A stretch of 63,123 nt of DNA from an uncultured Pelagibacteraceae bacterium (GTDB lineage: Bacteria > Pseudomonadota > Alphaproteobacteria > Pelagibacterales > Pelagibacteraceae), in the NCBI GenBank assembly GCA_902582155.1, contig CACHRI010000005.1:1-63123 (forward strand), read 5' to 3'. Under the pieces are notes generated by a model that saw nothing but the letters and a program-made list of their open reading frames with translations, did no database searches and was not told where the DNA came from. A program made the position numbers and the translations under genes. How positions within the stretch are numbered: position 1 is the stretch's first letter; each line of letters opens with the position of its first letter. Positions 7,916-17,040 of the stretch are shown here, piece by piece.

Positions 7916-9239
7916 AAAGTAATGTTGGTAACCACAAAGCAATTTGTGGAAATAGTACTATTAATACTAATCCAATAATTTGCAAGACCATAAATTGCAT
8001 CATTCCAAAATAAATATCTTTTAAATCCCATTCAGGCACAACTCCCTTTAAAAAATAGGCTGAAAGTGCCACTGGAGGAGACAACCAGGCGGTCTGCAGG
8101 TTGACAGCAACCAATATTGCAAACCATGTTAAATTGAAACCAAGCGCCTCTACTAAAGGTAAAATAATAGGGATAATAATCATTACTATTGGTACCCACT
8201 CTAAAGGCCAGCCTAATAAGAATATCATTACCATTATCATAGCTAAGATAAGATATTTATTCATTTCTAAACCCAATAAAAATTCAGTAAGTAAAGTTGG
8301 CGTTCCTAATCTAGCAAATACCGCTCCAAAAAAATTTGATGCAGCAACTAAGACCATTATAAGAGCTGTTATTTCTAAAGTTTTGACTAAAGCTTCTTGT
8401 AATTTTGGCAATGTTAATTTTTTGTATGCTATAGATAAAAGAAGTGCTCCCATTGCTCCACATCCAGCTGCTTCTGTTGGAGTAGCAAAACCAAACAAAA
8501 TACTTCCTAACGCTGCAAAAACTAAAGCTGCTGGTGGTACTAAGCCTAAAAAGAATTCAATCCAGACTTTCGTCATACTTGTTGCTCTCATATCTTCAGG
8601 TAACGGTGGACCTAATTTTGGATCCATCATGCATCTTATTGTTGTGTAAGCTGCGTATAATGTAGCAAGAAGAATTCCTGGAAAAATTGCTGCTGCAAAT
8701 AAATCTATAACAGGAATTTCCATAATTGGTCCCATAACAACAAGCATAATGCTTGGAGGAATTAATATACCTAATGTTCCTCCAGCAGTGATAGTTCCTG
8801 CTGCTAGTCTAACATTGTAACCTGACCTGTTCATTGACTTAGCAGCCATAATTCCTAAAATTGTAACTGAGGCACCCACTATTCCTGTTGCTGCTGCGAA
8901 TATAACTGAAACAAATAAAACTGCGTAATAAAGAGATCCTCTAACCTTTGCTAACATTAATTGAAATGCTGAAAATAATCTTTCCATTAATCCAGCTTGC
9001 TCCATCATAATTCCCATAAAGACAAAGAGCGGGACGGCGGCGAGGGTTTGTTCGGTCATCACCATGGAAAACTGTAGTGTCATTAAATAAAATACAAGTT
9101 TTCCAAATCCTAAATAACCAAATACAAAGCCTAAAAAAATTAAAGTAAATGAAATTGGAAAACCAACAAATATTGCAAAAAGCATTACTCCAACTAAAAT
9201 AAATCCTAATACTGCTGGATCAATTAATTCTGCAATCAT
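7905..9239 (-). CDS. dctM: TRAP transporter large permease DctM
   Basis: A 444-residue, very hydrophobic protein of the DctM family with 11-12 membrane segments, the ion-coupled channel subunit of a tripartite TRAP importer. Typical blocks are PLFVFMGIMMEQAGL, GTLGILIPPSIMLVVMG and the TPTEAAGCGAMGALLL segment. It overlaps dctQ by 4 bases (ATGA) and hpsN by 11, so uptake and first oxidation of the substrate are co-translated. Imports an organic anion; from context a sulfonate such as DHPS or isethionate. Confidence 0.93.
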   Translation of the reverse strand: MIAELIDPAVLGFILVGVMLFAIFVGFPISFTLIFLGFVFGYLGFGKLVFYLMTLQFSMVMTEQTLAAVPLFVFMGIMMEQAGLMERLFSAFQLMLAKVRGSLYYAVLFVSVIFAAATGIVGASVTILGIMAAKSMNRSGYNVRLAAGTITAGGTLGILIPPSIMLVVMGPIMEIPVIDLFAAAIFPGILLATLYAAYTTIRCMMDPKLGPPLPEDMRATSMTKVWIEFFLGLVPPAALVFAALGSILFGFATPTEAAGCGAMGALLLSIAYKKLTLPKLQEALVKTLEITALIMVLVAASNFFGAVFARLGTPTLLTEFLLGLEMNKYLILAMIMVMIFLLGWPLEWVPIVMIIIPIILPLVEALGFNLTWFAILVAVNLQTAWLSPPVALSAYFLKGVVPEWDLKDIYFGMMQFMVLQIIGLVLIVLFPQIALWLPTLLYGS

Positions 9240-9850
9240 TTACCTTCTCCTGGCCATTCACCCTTTTTAGAGGCCCAATAACTTTTCAATAATTCGGAAA
9301 CTCCTTGGATAAGAAGAAAAGCGATACCAATTAATAAACAAGTTTTTATTGGCCACATGTAAGGCATCCAAGTCGTATCCATACCTCGCTCTCCTCTTTT
9401 AATTGACTCGCCCACATAACCGACGGTCATGTAGAAAAATACAAATAAGCCTGGAAAGTAAAATAAAATGTATAACCAAAAATCAATTAGACCTTGATTT
9501 TTGACTTTAAAATTTCTGTATAAAAAATCTGCTCGAATGTGAACTCCTCTTGAGAGAGCATAAGCTGCTCCAAGCATAAATAGAGCTCCATATAAAAATC
9601 TACTAATATCATAAGCCCATATTGTAGGTGCTAAAAATAATTTTCTCATTATAACTTCATAAGTCATTGCAAAAATTAAAGGCATTAATATCCAACAAAC
9701 TATGTTTCCTACCCACTTACTAAACTTATCAATTGATGTAATAGTCTTGGCCATCCACGAAGGCATGTCTGCTGGCATTTTGCCAGAGCCTCCTCGTCTT
9801 TCGGCTATCATTTCATCTGAGATATCTAATTTTGATTGTTTATCACTCAT
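9236..9850 (-). CDS. dctQ: TRAP transporter small permease DctQ
   Basis: A 204-residue membrane protein with four segments, preceded by an acidic/basic cytoplasmic N-terminus of about 40 residues. It matches the small subunit of TRAP importers (VIMRKLF and LGAAYALSRGVHIRADFLY, a family block before the third helix). It pairs with DctM, with which it overlaps by 4 bases, and lies 65 bases downstream of dctP, across a stem-loop. Confidence 0.9.
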   Translation of the reverse strand: MSDKQSKLDISDEMIAERRGGSGKMPADMPSWMAKTITSIDKFSKWVGNIVCWILMPLIFAMTYEVIMRKLFLAPTIWAYDISRFLYGALFMLGAAYALSRGVHIRADFLYRNFKVKNQGLIDFWLYILFYFPGLFVFFYMTVGYVGESIKRGERGMDTTWMPYMWPIKTCLLIGIAFLLIQGVSELLKSYWASKKGEWPGEGK

Positions 9851-9867
9851 AGTTCACCTTAAATAAT

Positions 9868-9894
9868 TAGAGCGGACTTTAAAAGCCCGCTCTA
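9868..9894 (-). terminator. Stem-loop between dctP and dctQ
   Basis: The 27-base segment folds into a near-perfect hairpin on the minus-strand transcript: TAGAGCGGGCTTTT pairs with AAAGTCCGCTCTA, with one G-U wobble. It stands between the binding-protein gene and the permease genes. There is no run of U after it, so it is more likely an mRNA-stabilising or attenuating element that keeps DctP in excess over DctQM than a full terminator. Confidence 0.6.
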
Positions 9895-9914
9895 GTACTT
9901 CTTTAATTATTTTA

Positions 9915-11009
9915 TTACTTTAATGTCGCTGCGTGAGCCATTCCTAGCTTAGCATTTGACATTTGTGCACCACTCCAGAATGGAACAGCAACATCAGCAA
10001 ATTCTTTCATTGATTTGTAAACTTTAGCGAAAAATTTATTCTCCGCTGCGTTTTTGTTCAATGTTTTCTTCGCTGCTGCCATATATTCTTTAAAGTAGTC
10101 TGTTGGAGTGTCTTCTAAAATTACTCCGTGCTTAGTAGTTAATTCTCTTAAAGCTTTTCCATTTTCATAGATTCTGTAGCTTAAAGATTTAATTAATGAA
10201 GCATTTGCAGCTACTTCAAGAGATTTTTTCTCATGAGCAGTCATTTTTTTGTAAGTTTTTCCAGTAATATAAAAGTCAGCATTTACCACTACTTGGTGTA
10301 AACCTTGTAGATAGTAGTGTTTTAATACCTTTTGGAAACCAAATGTTAAATCTGGTTTAGGGCAACACCACTCTGCTGCATCGATAGTACCTGCTTGTAA
10401 TGCTGGTAGAATGTCTCCACCACCCATTGCTACAGATGCAATACCGATATCTTTATATGTTTGACCAGGAATTCCTGGAGGAGTTCTGAATTTATATTTT
10501 CTAAAGTCAGCCATATCTTTAATTGGTTTTGGAAACCAACCTAAAGCTTCTGGTCCAACTGGTTGAAGCATAAATCCTTTTATGTCTCTTCCCATTTCTT
10601 TCCATAATTGGTCATATAATTGTTTTCCACCACCGTACTGAAACCACGATAGAAATGCTAAATTGTCAATACCAACTCCACCACCTGCTACTGGCGAACC
10701 AAATAACATAGCTGCTGGATGGTCACCTGACCAATAGTGTGTCCAAGCGAAACCACAATCGATTAATCCTTTATCAACTGCGTCTAATGTTTCTTTTACT
10801 CCTACAACAGCACCTGCTGGTAAAATTTCAAATTTTAATGAACCATCAGTTAATTCTGTTACAGTGTCAGTAAAGTCCTTTAACATTTTTACTTCATCAG
10901 CTTTAGTGTTAAGAACGGTCTGACATTTTAATGTCTTAGCGTTTGCTGAAGTTATAGAAAAACCTATAAATACAGCTAAACCTAAAACAATTGATAATAG
11001 TCTTCTCAT
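9915..11009 (-). CDS. dctP: TRAP transporter substrate-binding protein DctP
   Basis: A 364-residue periplasmic protein with signal peptide (MRR, hydrophobic core, cleavage at SANA-KT near residue 24). Family marks are the TPPGIPGQTYKDIGIASV segment with the arginine in FRTPP that binds the substrate carboxylate or sulfonate, and AGTIDAAEWCCPKPDLTFGF. It is of the DctP type seen with hydroxy- and oxo-acid importers. First gene of the dctP-dctQ-dctM-hpsN-dehydrogenase operon, which indicates a hydroxylated sulfonate as ligand. The exact ligand cannot be read from sequence. Confidence 0.9.
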   Translation of the reverse strand: MRRLLSIVLGLAVFIGFSITSANAKTLKCQTVLNTKADEVKMLKDFTDTVTELTDGSLKFEILPAGAVVGVKETLDAVDKGLIDCGFAWTHYWSGDHPAAMLFGSPVAGGGVGIDNLAFLSWFQYGGGKQLYDQLWKEMGRDIKGFMLQPVGPEALGWFPKPIKDMADFRKYKFRTPPGIPGQTYKDIGIASVAMGGGDILPALQAGTIDAAEWCCPKPDLTFGFQKVLKHYYLQGLHQVVVNADFYITGKTYKKMTAHEKKSLEVAANASLIKSLSYRIYENGKALRELTTKHGVILEDTPTDYFKEYMAAAKKTLNKNAAENKFFAKVYKSMKEFADVAVPFWSGAQMSNAKLGMAHAATLK

Positions 11010-11077
11010 TTATCCCCCGTTAGGTTTGTTTATTTTTTCGGTAGTATGTTGGATTGAATTGATAGAGTCAAATACTA

Positions 11078-11104
11078 GTCTCTAAACCATAGGTTGTAGT
11101 AGAC
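11078..11104. promoter_or_regulatory. Imperfect dyad in the dctP/GMC divergent promoter region
   Basis: In the 137-base gap between two divergent operons, GTCT-CTAAACC and GGTTGTAG-TAGAC face each other around ATA. Pairing is complete apart from two single-base bulges. It could be a regulator site serving both operons or a hairpin in a leader. No regulator gene is adjacent, and I see no clear -35/-10 pair. Confidence 0.3.
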
Positions 11105-11146
11105 TTATTGGTAATATTAAAATATCTAATTTATAAGATAATTATC

Positions 11147-12766
11147 ATGGATGAATTTGATTACATCATTGTTGGAGCAGGTTCAGCGGGATGTGTTTTA
11201 GCAAACAGACTTACTAGTAAAGAAGAAAATAAAGTTTTGCTACTCGAGGCTGGAGGTAAAGATAATTATCCATGGATACACATTCCTGTTGGATATTATA
11301 AAACAATGCACAACCCTAAAGTTGACTGGTGTTTCCATACAGAGAAAGATGAAACCATGAATAATAGATCAATTAGATATCCAAGAGGTAAAACTTTAGG
11401 CGGTAGTTCTTCTATTAATGGTCTTTTATGGATAAGAGGTCAAAGTAATGACTATGATAATTGGAGACAAATGGGAAATAGCGGATGGGGATGGAATGAT
11501 GTTCTGCCTTATTTTTTAAAATCTGAAAATAACGAATTAGGTAAAAGTGAATTTCATAATGATAGCGGACCAATTATGGTTTCTAATAAAAAAATTAATC
11601 TAAAAATGTTAGATGAGTTTCAAAATGCAGCGGAAGAATGTGGAATTCCAAAAACCAATGATTTTAATACTGGAGACAATACTGGGATAGGTTTTTTTCA
11701 ATTTACAACAAATCATAACAAATCTCTACTAAAGTTAAGATGTAGTGCTGCAAAGGGATATTTAAATCCTGTAAAAAAAAGAAATAATTTAAAAATAATA
11801 ACTAATGCGCACGTTCAAAAAATAAACTTTGACGGAAAAAAAGCAGAAAGTGTAAGTTTTTATCAAGGTAATGAAGTTGTTACGATAAAAGCTCGAAGAG
11901 AAATTATTTTATCAGCAGGTTCGATAGGATCACCTCATATACTCCAGGTTTCTGGTGTCGGAGATTCAAATAAACTAAAAAAAAACGGTATACAAACTAT
12001 TCATGAATTAAAAGGTGTTGGTAAAAATCTGCAAGACCACTTAATGTTTAGACCAGTCTACAAGGTAAAAAATTTGAAATCGTTAAATGGTAAAATAAAT
12101 AGTTTGTTTGGTAATTTTTTAATTGGTTTAGAATATCTATTTAAACAAAGTGGACCCATGACAATGGGAGCAAGTCAAGTTTGTGGATTTGCTAAAAGCG
12201 ATCCATCAAAAGAAACTCCTAATTTACAATTTCATGTTCAACCGATTAGTACAGATATTTTAGGAGCATCAAAACTTCACGACTTTGACGGTATAACTCC
12301 GACTGTTGCAAATATAAGGCCTTCAAGCAGGGGGGAAATTTCAATAGTAAGTAATGACAGCAGAGTTAATCCCAAGATTAAAATGAATTACTTGTCTACA
12401 CAAGATGATCGAATAGTTGCGGCTCAAGGACTAAAACTTGTAAGAAAAATTATGTTAGAGACTGAAACTTTTAAAAAATATGAACCAGAAGAGTATAGAC
12501 CTGGTGTTCATATTACTGATGATGAAGAATTGGTAAAAGCTGGTAGCGAGTTTACCCAAACCATTTTTCACCCCGTTGGTACATGTAAAATGGGTAAAGA
12601 TGATAATGCAGTTGTTAATGATAAATTATATATGCATGGACTTAAGAATTTAAGAGTGATAGATGCTTCAATAATGCCAAATATTACTTCAGGGAATACA
12701 AATGCTCCAACAATAATGATTGCAGAAAAAGGTGCGGAATTTATTTTAAATAATCAAACTCAATGA
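11147..12766 (+). CDS. GMC-family FAD oxidoreductase (choline dehydrogenase-like; IseJ-like candidate)
   Basis: A 539-residue glucose-methanol-choline flavoprotein. The N-terminal FAD fold (DYIIVGAGSAGCVLANRL), the GMC signature around YPRGKTLGGSSSINGL, and the C-terminal HPVGTCKMG and GNTNAPTIMIAEKGAEFIL blocks are all present. ATG 11147 is chosen because the FAD motif follows at once. Usual annotation would be choline dehydrogenase, but no betaine genes are near. In Cupriavidus the GMC enzyme IseJ oxidises isethionate to sulfoacetaldehyde, the substrate of Xsc encoded 2 kb away, so a sulfonated alcohol is a reasonable guess. First gene of a four-gene plus-strand operon. Confidence 0.75.
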   Translation: MDEFDYIIVGAGSAGCVLANRLTSKEENKVLLLEAGGKDNYPWIHIPVGYYKTMHNPKVDWCFHTEKDETMNNRSIRYPRGKTLGGSSSINGLLWIRGQSNDYDNWRQMGNSGWGWNDVLPYFLKSENNELGKSEFHNDSGPIMVSNKKINLKMLDEFQNAAEECGIPKTNDFNTGDNTGIGFFQFTTNHNKSLLKLRCSAAKGYLNPVKKRNNLKIITNAHVQKINFDGKKAESVSFYQGNEVVTIKARREIILSAGSIGSPHILQVSGVGDSNKLKKNGIQTIHELKGVGKNLQDHLMFRPVYKVKNLKSLNGKINSLFGNFLIGLEYLFKQSGPMTMGASQVCGFAKSDPSKETPNLQFHVQPISTDILGASKLHDFDGITPTVANIRPSSRGEISIVSNDSRVNPKIKMNYLSTQDDRIVAAQGLKLVRKIMLETETFKKYEPEEYRPGVHITDDEELVKAGSEFTQTIFHPVGTCKMGKDDNAVVNDKLYMHGLKNLRVIDASIMPNITSGNTNAPTIMIAEKGAEFILNNQTQ

Positions 12767-13335
12767 CAGAAGAATTTATAATTTTAATACAGATAATATT
12801 TATCGATCTAGTCTTAGCTGGAGATAATGCAATTATTATTGGTATGGTTGCTTCAAAGTTTGATCCTGACAAAAGAAAAAAAATAATTTTTTGGGGAATT
12901 AGCGCTGCTGTTATCTTGAGAATATTATTCACATTAATTACAACTTATTTATTAATGATCACCGGCCTTAGATTAATTGGGGGTATTTTACTTCTTTATA
13001 TTTGTTACAAATTGTATGTCGACGTAATTAAAGGCCAAATTGAAAAGAAAGATATTAAAGTTGATAATAGCTCATATAGTAAAGCAATTTTTACAATTAT
13101 TATGGCTGACGTAACAATGAGCCTTGATAATGTATTAAGTGTTGCTGGAGCAGCTAAAGGTCATTTTATGTTATTGATATTTGGTTTAGCTTTATCTATT
13201 GCGTTAATGGCATTCGCAGCAAATCTCATAGCCAGATGGATTGAAAAATATAAATGGATTGGATGGTTGGGTTTATTAGCTATACTATTTGTAGCAATAG
13301 ATTTAATATATACTGATTTAAAATTGATTTTATAA
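12763..13335 (+). CDS. TerC family membrane protein (YjbE-like)
   Basis: A 190-residue integral membrane protein of the TerC/Alx superfamily. The two characteristic repeats are visible: DLVLAGDNAIIIGM in the first helix and MADVTMSLDNVLSVAGAA in the middle, each with the conserved Asp and Asn that form the presumed metal path. Relatives export manganese or calcium or feed metals to secreted enzymes. It overlaps the GMC gene by 4 bases (ATGA). A paralogue lies at 60667. Confidence 0.9.
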   Translation: MTEEFIILIQIIFIDLVLAGDNAIIIGMVASKFDPDKRKKIIFWGISAAVILRILFTLITTYLLMITGLRLIGGILLLYICYKLYVDVIKGQIEKKDIKVDNSSYSKAIFTIIMADVTMSLDNVLSVAGAAKGHFMLLIFGLALSIALMAFAANLIARWIEKYKWIGWLGLLAILFVAIDLIYTDLKLIL

Positions 13336-13337
13336 AT

Positions 13338-14105
13338 ATGTATCTAAAAAAATATAATTTAAAGGGAAAATATTCATTAGTAACTGGAGCAGGTAAAGGT
13401 CTAGGAAGAGCTTGCGCCATAGCTTTAGCTGAAGCGGGTTCAAATTTGATTTTAATTAGTAGAACACAAAAAGACTTGGACTCGGTATCTAAAATAGCCA
13501 AAAAATACAAAGTAAAAAGTAAAACCTACGTATGTGATTTAACAAATTATATGAAGCTTAAAAAAATAGTTGAAGAACAAAAAAAAATTGATGTTTTAAT
13601 AAATAATGCAGGGACAAATATTCCTGAACATTTTTTAAAAATTCGTAAACAAGATATGGAAAAGGTTGTTAAGATAAATACAATTGCAGCATTTAATGTT
13701 GCAAATTTAGTTGCATTGAAAATGGTGGAGACAAAAAACAGAAAAAAAATTGGAGGAGCAATAGTCAATATGTCATCTCAAATGGGTCATGTAGGAGGTC
13801 CTATAAGAAGTGTTTATAATATGACAAAATTTGGAATTGAAGGGTTAACAAAAGGGATGGCAATAGATTTGGCCAAATATAATATAAGAGTTAATAGTAT
13901 TGCACCCACATTTGTTGTTACTCCAATGACAAAAAAATTCTTTAAAAATAAAAATTTTAGAAAAGAAGTTTTGGGTAATATTCCTTTAGGAAGATATGCA
14001 GAATTATCTGAAATATCATCTGCGGCAGTTTTTTTAGCCTCAGATGCAGCTTCTATGGTAACTGGAACTTCATTATTGGTAGATGGTGGATGGACAGCAA
14101 GATAA
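13338..14105 (+). CDS. Short-chain dehydrogenase/reductase (possible HpsO)
   Basis: A 255-residue classical SDR with the cofactor motif TGAGKGLGRA, NNAG, the catalytic serine in MSSQMG, and the YNMTK catalytic Tyr-x-x-x-Lys. The C-terminus ends in LLVDGGWTAR as usual. It lies in the sulfonate-linked operon two bases after terC. HpsO, one of the two DHPS 2-dehydrogenases, is an SDR, so this is a candidate; 3-oxoacyl-ACP reductase or gluconate 5-dehydrogenase would look similar. Confidence 0.8.
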   Translation: MYLKKYNLKGKYSLVTGAGKGLGRACAIALAEAGSNLILISRTQKDLDSVSKIAKKYKVKSKTYVCDLTNYMKLKKIVEEQKKIDVLINNAGTNIPEHFLKIRKQDMEKVVKINTIAAFNVANLVALKMVETKNRKKIGGAIVNMSSQMGHVGGPIRSVYNMTKFGIEGLTKGMAIDLAKYNIRVNSIAPTFVVTPMTKKFFKNKNFRKEVLGNIPLGRYAELSEISSAAVFLASDAASMVTGTSLLVDGGWTAR

Positions 14106-14896
14106 TAAGATTACTAATCTTCTTTTTTTTATTACCTATAAATTCTTACGCAACTGAATTTCAAGGAAGTTTTAAACAAGGTTCGTTTATTCTAGGAAAA
14201 ACTAATCAAAATTCAGAAGTTTATATCGATAAAAAAAAAGTCAGAGTAACAAAGGATGGGTACTTTGCTTTTGGAATAGATAGAGACAGAAAAAATAATG
14301 TAATAATTAAAGTAATAAATAATGGAAAAACAGAGATTATAGAAAAAAAGATATTTAAAAAAAAATATATCATTCAAAGAATTGATGGTTTGCCTCCTAA
14401 ACAAGTTACACCCCCCAAAGAAGTTTATGATAGAATTAAAGCTGACAATGTTTTGATTGGTAAAGCTAGATCTATAAATAGTAATTTAACATTCTTCAAA
14501 AATAAGTTTAAAGCTCCACTAAAAAATTCAATTGTAACCGGGGTTTATGGAAGTCAAAGAATACTCAATGGCAAACCTAGAAGACCTCATTACGGATTGG
14601 ATTTTGCTTCACCAGAGGGTACCCCAATTAAAGCTATGTTAGACGGTATAGTTACTCTCGCAGAAGATGATCTGTATTTTACTGGAGGTACAATTATCTT
14701 TGATCATGGACATGGGGTTAGTACATTATATATGCACTTAAAAGATGTAGATGTAAAAATTGGGCAAAAAGTAAAACAAGGTGAAAAAATTGGAACAGTT
14801 GGAAAAACGGGAAGATCAACCGGGCCACATTTAGATATAAGATTAAATTGGTTTAATGTAAAATTAGATCCAGCTAGTGTTTTAAAATTAAATTAA
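14090..14896 (+). CDS. M23-family (LytM) metallopeptidase
   Basis: A 268-residue exported protein: the start overlaps the SDR gene by 16 bases and is followed by a signal peptide ending near NSYA. After a beta-rich stalk of about 130 residues comes the peptidase M23 domain, with zinc ligands in HYGLDFASPEGTP and in HLDIRLNW, and the third histidine segment YMHLKDV. Such proteins cut cell-wall peptide bridges or, if inactive, activate amidases; here the ligands look intact. It ends 4 bases inside the xsc 3' end. Its presence in this operon has no obvious metabolic meaning. Confidence 0.88.
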   Translation: MDSKIIRLLIFFFLLPINSYATEFQGSFKQGSFILGKTNQNSEVYIDKKKVRVTKDGYFAFGIDRDRKNNVIIKVINNGKTEIIEKKIFKKKYIIQRIDGLPPKQVTPPKEVYDRIKADNVLIGKARSINSNLTFFKNKFKAPLKNSIVTGVYGSQRILNGKPRRPHYGLDFASPEGTPIKAMLDGIVTLAEDDLYFTGGTIIFDHGHGVSTLYMHLKDVDVKIGQKVKQGEKIGTVGKTGRSTGPHLDIRLNWFNVKLDPASVLKLN

Positions 14897-16674
14897 TTAA
14901 GATTTTTTTGAGGTTTCATATCAGATTTTTTAATGCCAGCTACCTTTACAGGTTTTTTCATAGCATCTCTTCTGAACGGCTCACCTAATTCTTGGTTAAG
15001 TATAACTTCTATAAAAGTAGTTATCCCTTTTTTTTGATCCTCACACGATTGTTTAATTGCTTTAGTAGTTTCTTCCATTGACTTAACTGTTACACCTTTT
15101 AAACCACATGCATCAGCAACTTTAGCAAAGCTTAACTCTGGATCAAGCTCCGTGCCTATAAAGTTATTGTCAAACCATAATGTCGTATTTCTTTTTTCTG
15201 CTCCCCATTGGTAATTTCTAAAAATTACCATTGTTATTGCTGGCCACTCTTCTCGCGAACAAGAGCTCATTTCGTTCATGCTGATACCAAAAGCTCCGTC
15301 TCCAGCAAAACCAATTACTGGTACATCAGGACAACCAATTTTTGCTCCAAGTATAGATGGAAATCCATAGCCACAAGGACCAAACAAACCTGGGGCTAAA
15401 TATTTTCTACCTTTTTCAAAAGTTGGGTAAGCATTACCAATAGCACAATTGTTTCCAATATCACTTGATATAATTACATCTTCAGGCATTCCTGCTTGAA
15501 TTGCTCTCCAAGCTTGACGAGGTGACATTCTATCTTTATCTCTTGATCTAGCCTCTTTATTCCACACAGTTCCTGGATCGTCTTCTTCATGATCTAAGCT
15601 TGATAACTTTTGAAGCCAAGCAGACTTAGTTTGATGTATTAAATCTTTTCGTTTTTGTCTATCAGTATCACCTGCTTTTTTAGAAAGTTTATTTAATAAT
15701 TGTTGTGCCACTAATTTAGCATCACCACAAATACCGACTGTCACTTTTTTTGTTAAACCAATTCTATCTGAATTCATATCTACTTGAATGATTTTTGCAT
15801 TTTTTGGCCAGTAATCAATTCCATATCCAGGCAAAGTAGAAAATGGATTTAATCTTGTGCCTAAAGCTAAAACAACATCTGCCTTAGATATTAATTCCAT
15901 TGCAGCTTTCGATCCATTGTATCCTAAGGGTCCAACAGCTAAAGGATGGCTTCCTGGAAAACTATCATTATGTTGATAGCCTGAACAAACTGGAGAGTCT
16001 AATTTTTCAGCTAATTTTTTACAATCTTCTATAGCTCCACCTATTACGACTCCAGCTCCGGATAAAATTACTGGAAACTTAGCGTCAGATAATAATTTTG
16101 CAGCTTTATCTATAGCCTCTGCCCCGCCTGCCTGCTTCTCTAATCTAACGATTGGTGGTAATTCTATATCAATGACTTGAGTCCAATAATCTCTTGGAAC
16201 ATTAATTTGTGCGGGGGCAGATCCTCTTATCGCTTTTTCTATAACTCTATTTAAAACTTCAGCGATTCTTGAGGGATCTCTAACTTCTTCTTGATAACAA
16301 ACCATGTCTTTAAATAAATTCATCTGTTCTACTTCTTGGAAACCACCTTGTCCCATAGTTTTGTTAGCCGCTTGAGGTGTTACCAAAAGTAATGGTGTAT
16401 GATTCCAGTATGCAGTTTTGATCGGAGTTACTAATCCAGTAATTCCTGGTCCATTTTGAGCCACAACCATTGACATTTTTCCAGTAGCTCGAGTGTACCC
16501 ATCAGCTATTAGACCACCATTAGTTTCATGCGCAACATCCCAAAAAGTTATTCCAGCATCAGGAAAGATATGAGAAATAGGCATAAATGCTGAACCTATA
16601 ATTCCAAACGCGTGTTCAATACCGTGCATTTGTAAAACTTTTACAAAAGCTTCTTCTGTGGTCATTTTAGCCAT
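14893..16674 (-). CDS. xsc: Sulfoacetaldehyde acetyltransferase
   Basis: A 593-residue thiamine-diphosphate enzyme. It has the acetolactate-synthase fold with the activating glutamate in the first domain (VAHETNGGLIADGYTRATG), the TPP motif GFAGDGAFGISMNEMSS, and the Xsc-typical stretches FRNYQWGAEKRNTTLWFDNN and PRDYWTQVIDIELPP. Xsc converts sulfoacetaldehyde plus phosphate to acetyl phosphate and sulfite; Pta at 2768 then gives acetyl-CoA. Length and blocks fit Xsc rather than acetolactate synthase or oxalyl-CoA decarboxylase. It is divergent from suyA with a 74-base shared upstream gap. Confidence 0.93.
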   Translation of the reverse strand: MAKMTTEEAFVKVLQMHGIEHAFGIIGSAFMPISHIFPDAGITFWDVAHETNGGLIADGYTRATGKMSMVVAQNGPGITGLVTPIKTAYWNHTPLLLVTPQAANKTMGQGGFQEVEQMNLFKDMVCYQEEVRDPSRIAEVLNRVIEKAIRGSAPAQINVPRDYWTQVIDIELPPIVRLEKQAGGAEAIDKAAKLLSDAKFPVILSGAGVVIGGAIEDCKKLAEKLDSPVCSGYQHNDSFPGSHPLAVGPLGYNGSKAAMELISKADVVLALGTRLNPFSTLPGYGIDYWPKNAKIIQVDMNSDRIGLTKKVTVGICGDAKLVAQQLLNKLSKKAGDTDRQKRKDLIHQTKSAWLQKLSSLDHEEDDPGTVWNKEARSRDKDRMSPRQAWRAIQAGMPEDVIISSDIGNNCAIGNAYPTFEKGRKYLAPGLFGPCGYGFPSILGAKIGCPDVPVIGFAGDGAFGISMNEMSSCSREEWPAITMVIFRNYQWGAEKRNTTLWFDNNFIGTELDPELSFAKVADACGLKGVTVKSMEETTKAIKQSCEDQKKGITTFIEVILNQELGEPFRRDAMKKPVKVAGIKKSDMKPQKNLN

Positions 16675-16748
16675 AAAAATCCTTTTAAATATATAATTAA
16701 TCTATCTTCCAATATATCAAAATTTAGTCTATATCCATTAAATATTTT
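16675..16748. promoter_or_regulatory. Divergent xsc/suyA promoter region
   Basis: These 74 AT-rich bases are the only space between two desulfonation genes transcribed away from each other, so both promoters and any shared operator must lie here or just inside the genes. I see AT-rich -10-like stretches but no convincing operator dyad. Confidence 0.5.
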
Positions 16749-17036
16749 ATGTCACAGCCTGATTTAATTATACATGATGAAAAAGATAATGTTGGTGTAG
16801 TTGTAATTGAAACCACAAAAAAAGGCCAAGATTGTAGTGCCTGGATCATGGAAAATGACAAAACTGTTAAAGTTAGCTCAATGAATGAAGTTCCTTTAGG
16901 TCACAAAATTGCTCTACAGGATTTAAAAGAAGGCGATACCATACTTAAATATGGTCATGATATAGGCAAAGTAGTTAAGCCTATAAAAAAAGGTGAACAT
17001 GTTCATGTTCATAATGTAAAAACAAAAAAATGGTAA
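16749..17036 (+). CDS. suyA: (2R)-sulfolactate sulfo-lyase subunit alpha
   Basis: A 95-residue SAF-domain protein, the small half of an UxaA-type dehydratase split into two genes. Visible are the beta-rich N-terminal part, [22 protein letters not shown] and the end [12 protein letters not shown]. SuyA forms the sulfo-lyase with SuyB, which cleaves (R)-sulfolactate to pyruvate and sulfite. The split arrangement is the same in altronate dehydratase, but the sulfonate context and immediate neighbours (suyB 4 bases on, xsc opposite) favour SuyA. Confidence 0.88.
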   Translation: MSQPDLIIHDEKDNVGVVVIETTKKGQDCSAWIMENDKTVKVSSMNEVPLGHKIALQDLKEGDTILKYGHDIGKVVKPIKKGEHVHVHNVKTKKW

Positions 17037-17040
17037 TAAG

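Noticed and set aside
8101-8649. Open frame of 182 codons opposite dctM
   Set aside because: Antisense shadow of a membrane protein gene; no homology and no start signals.
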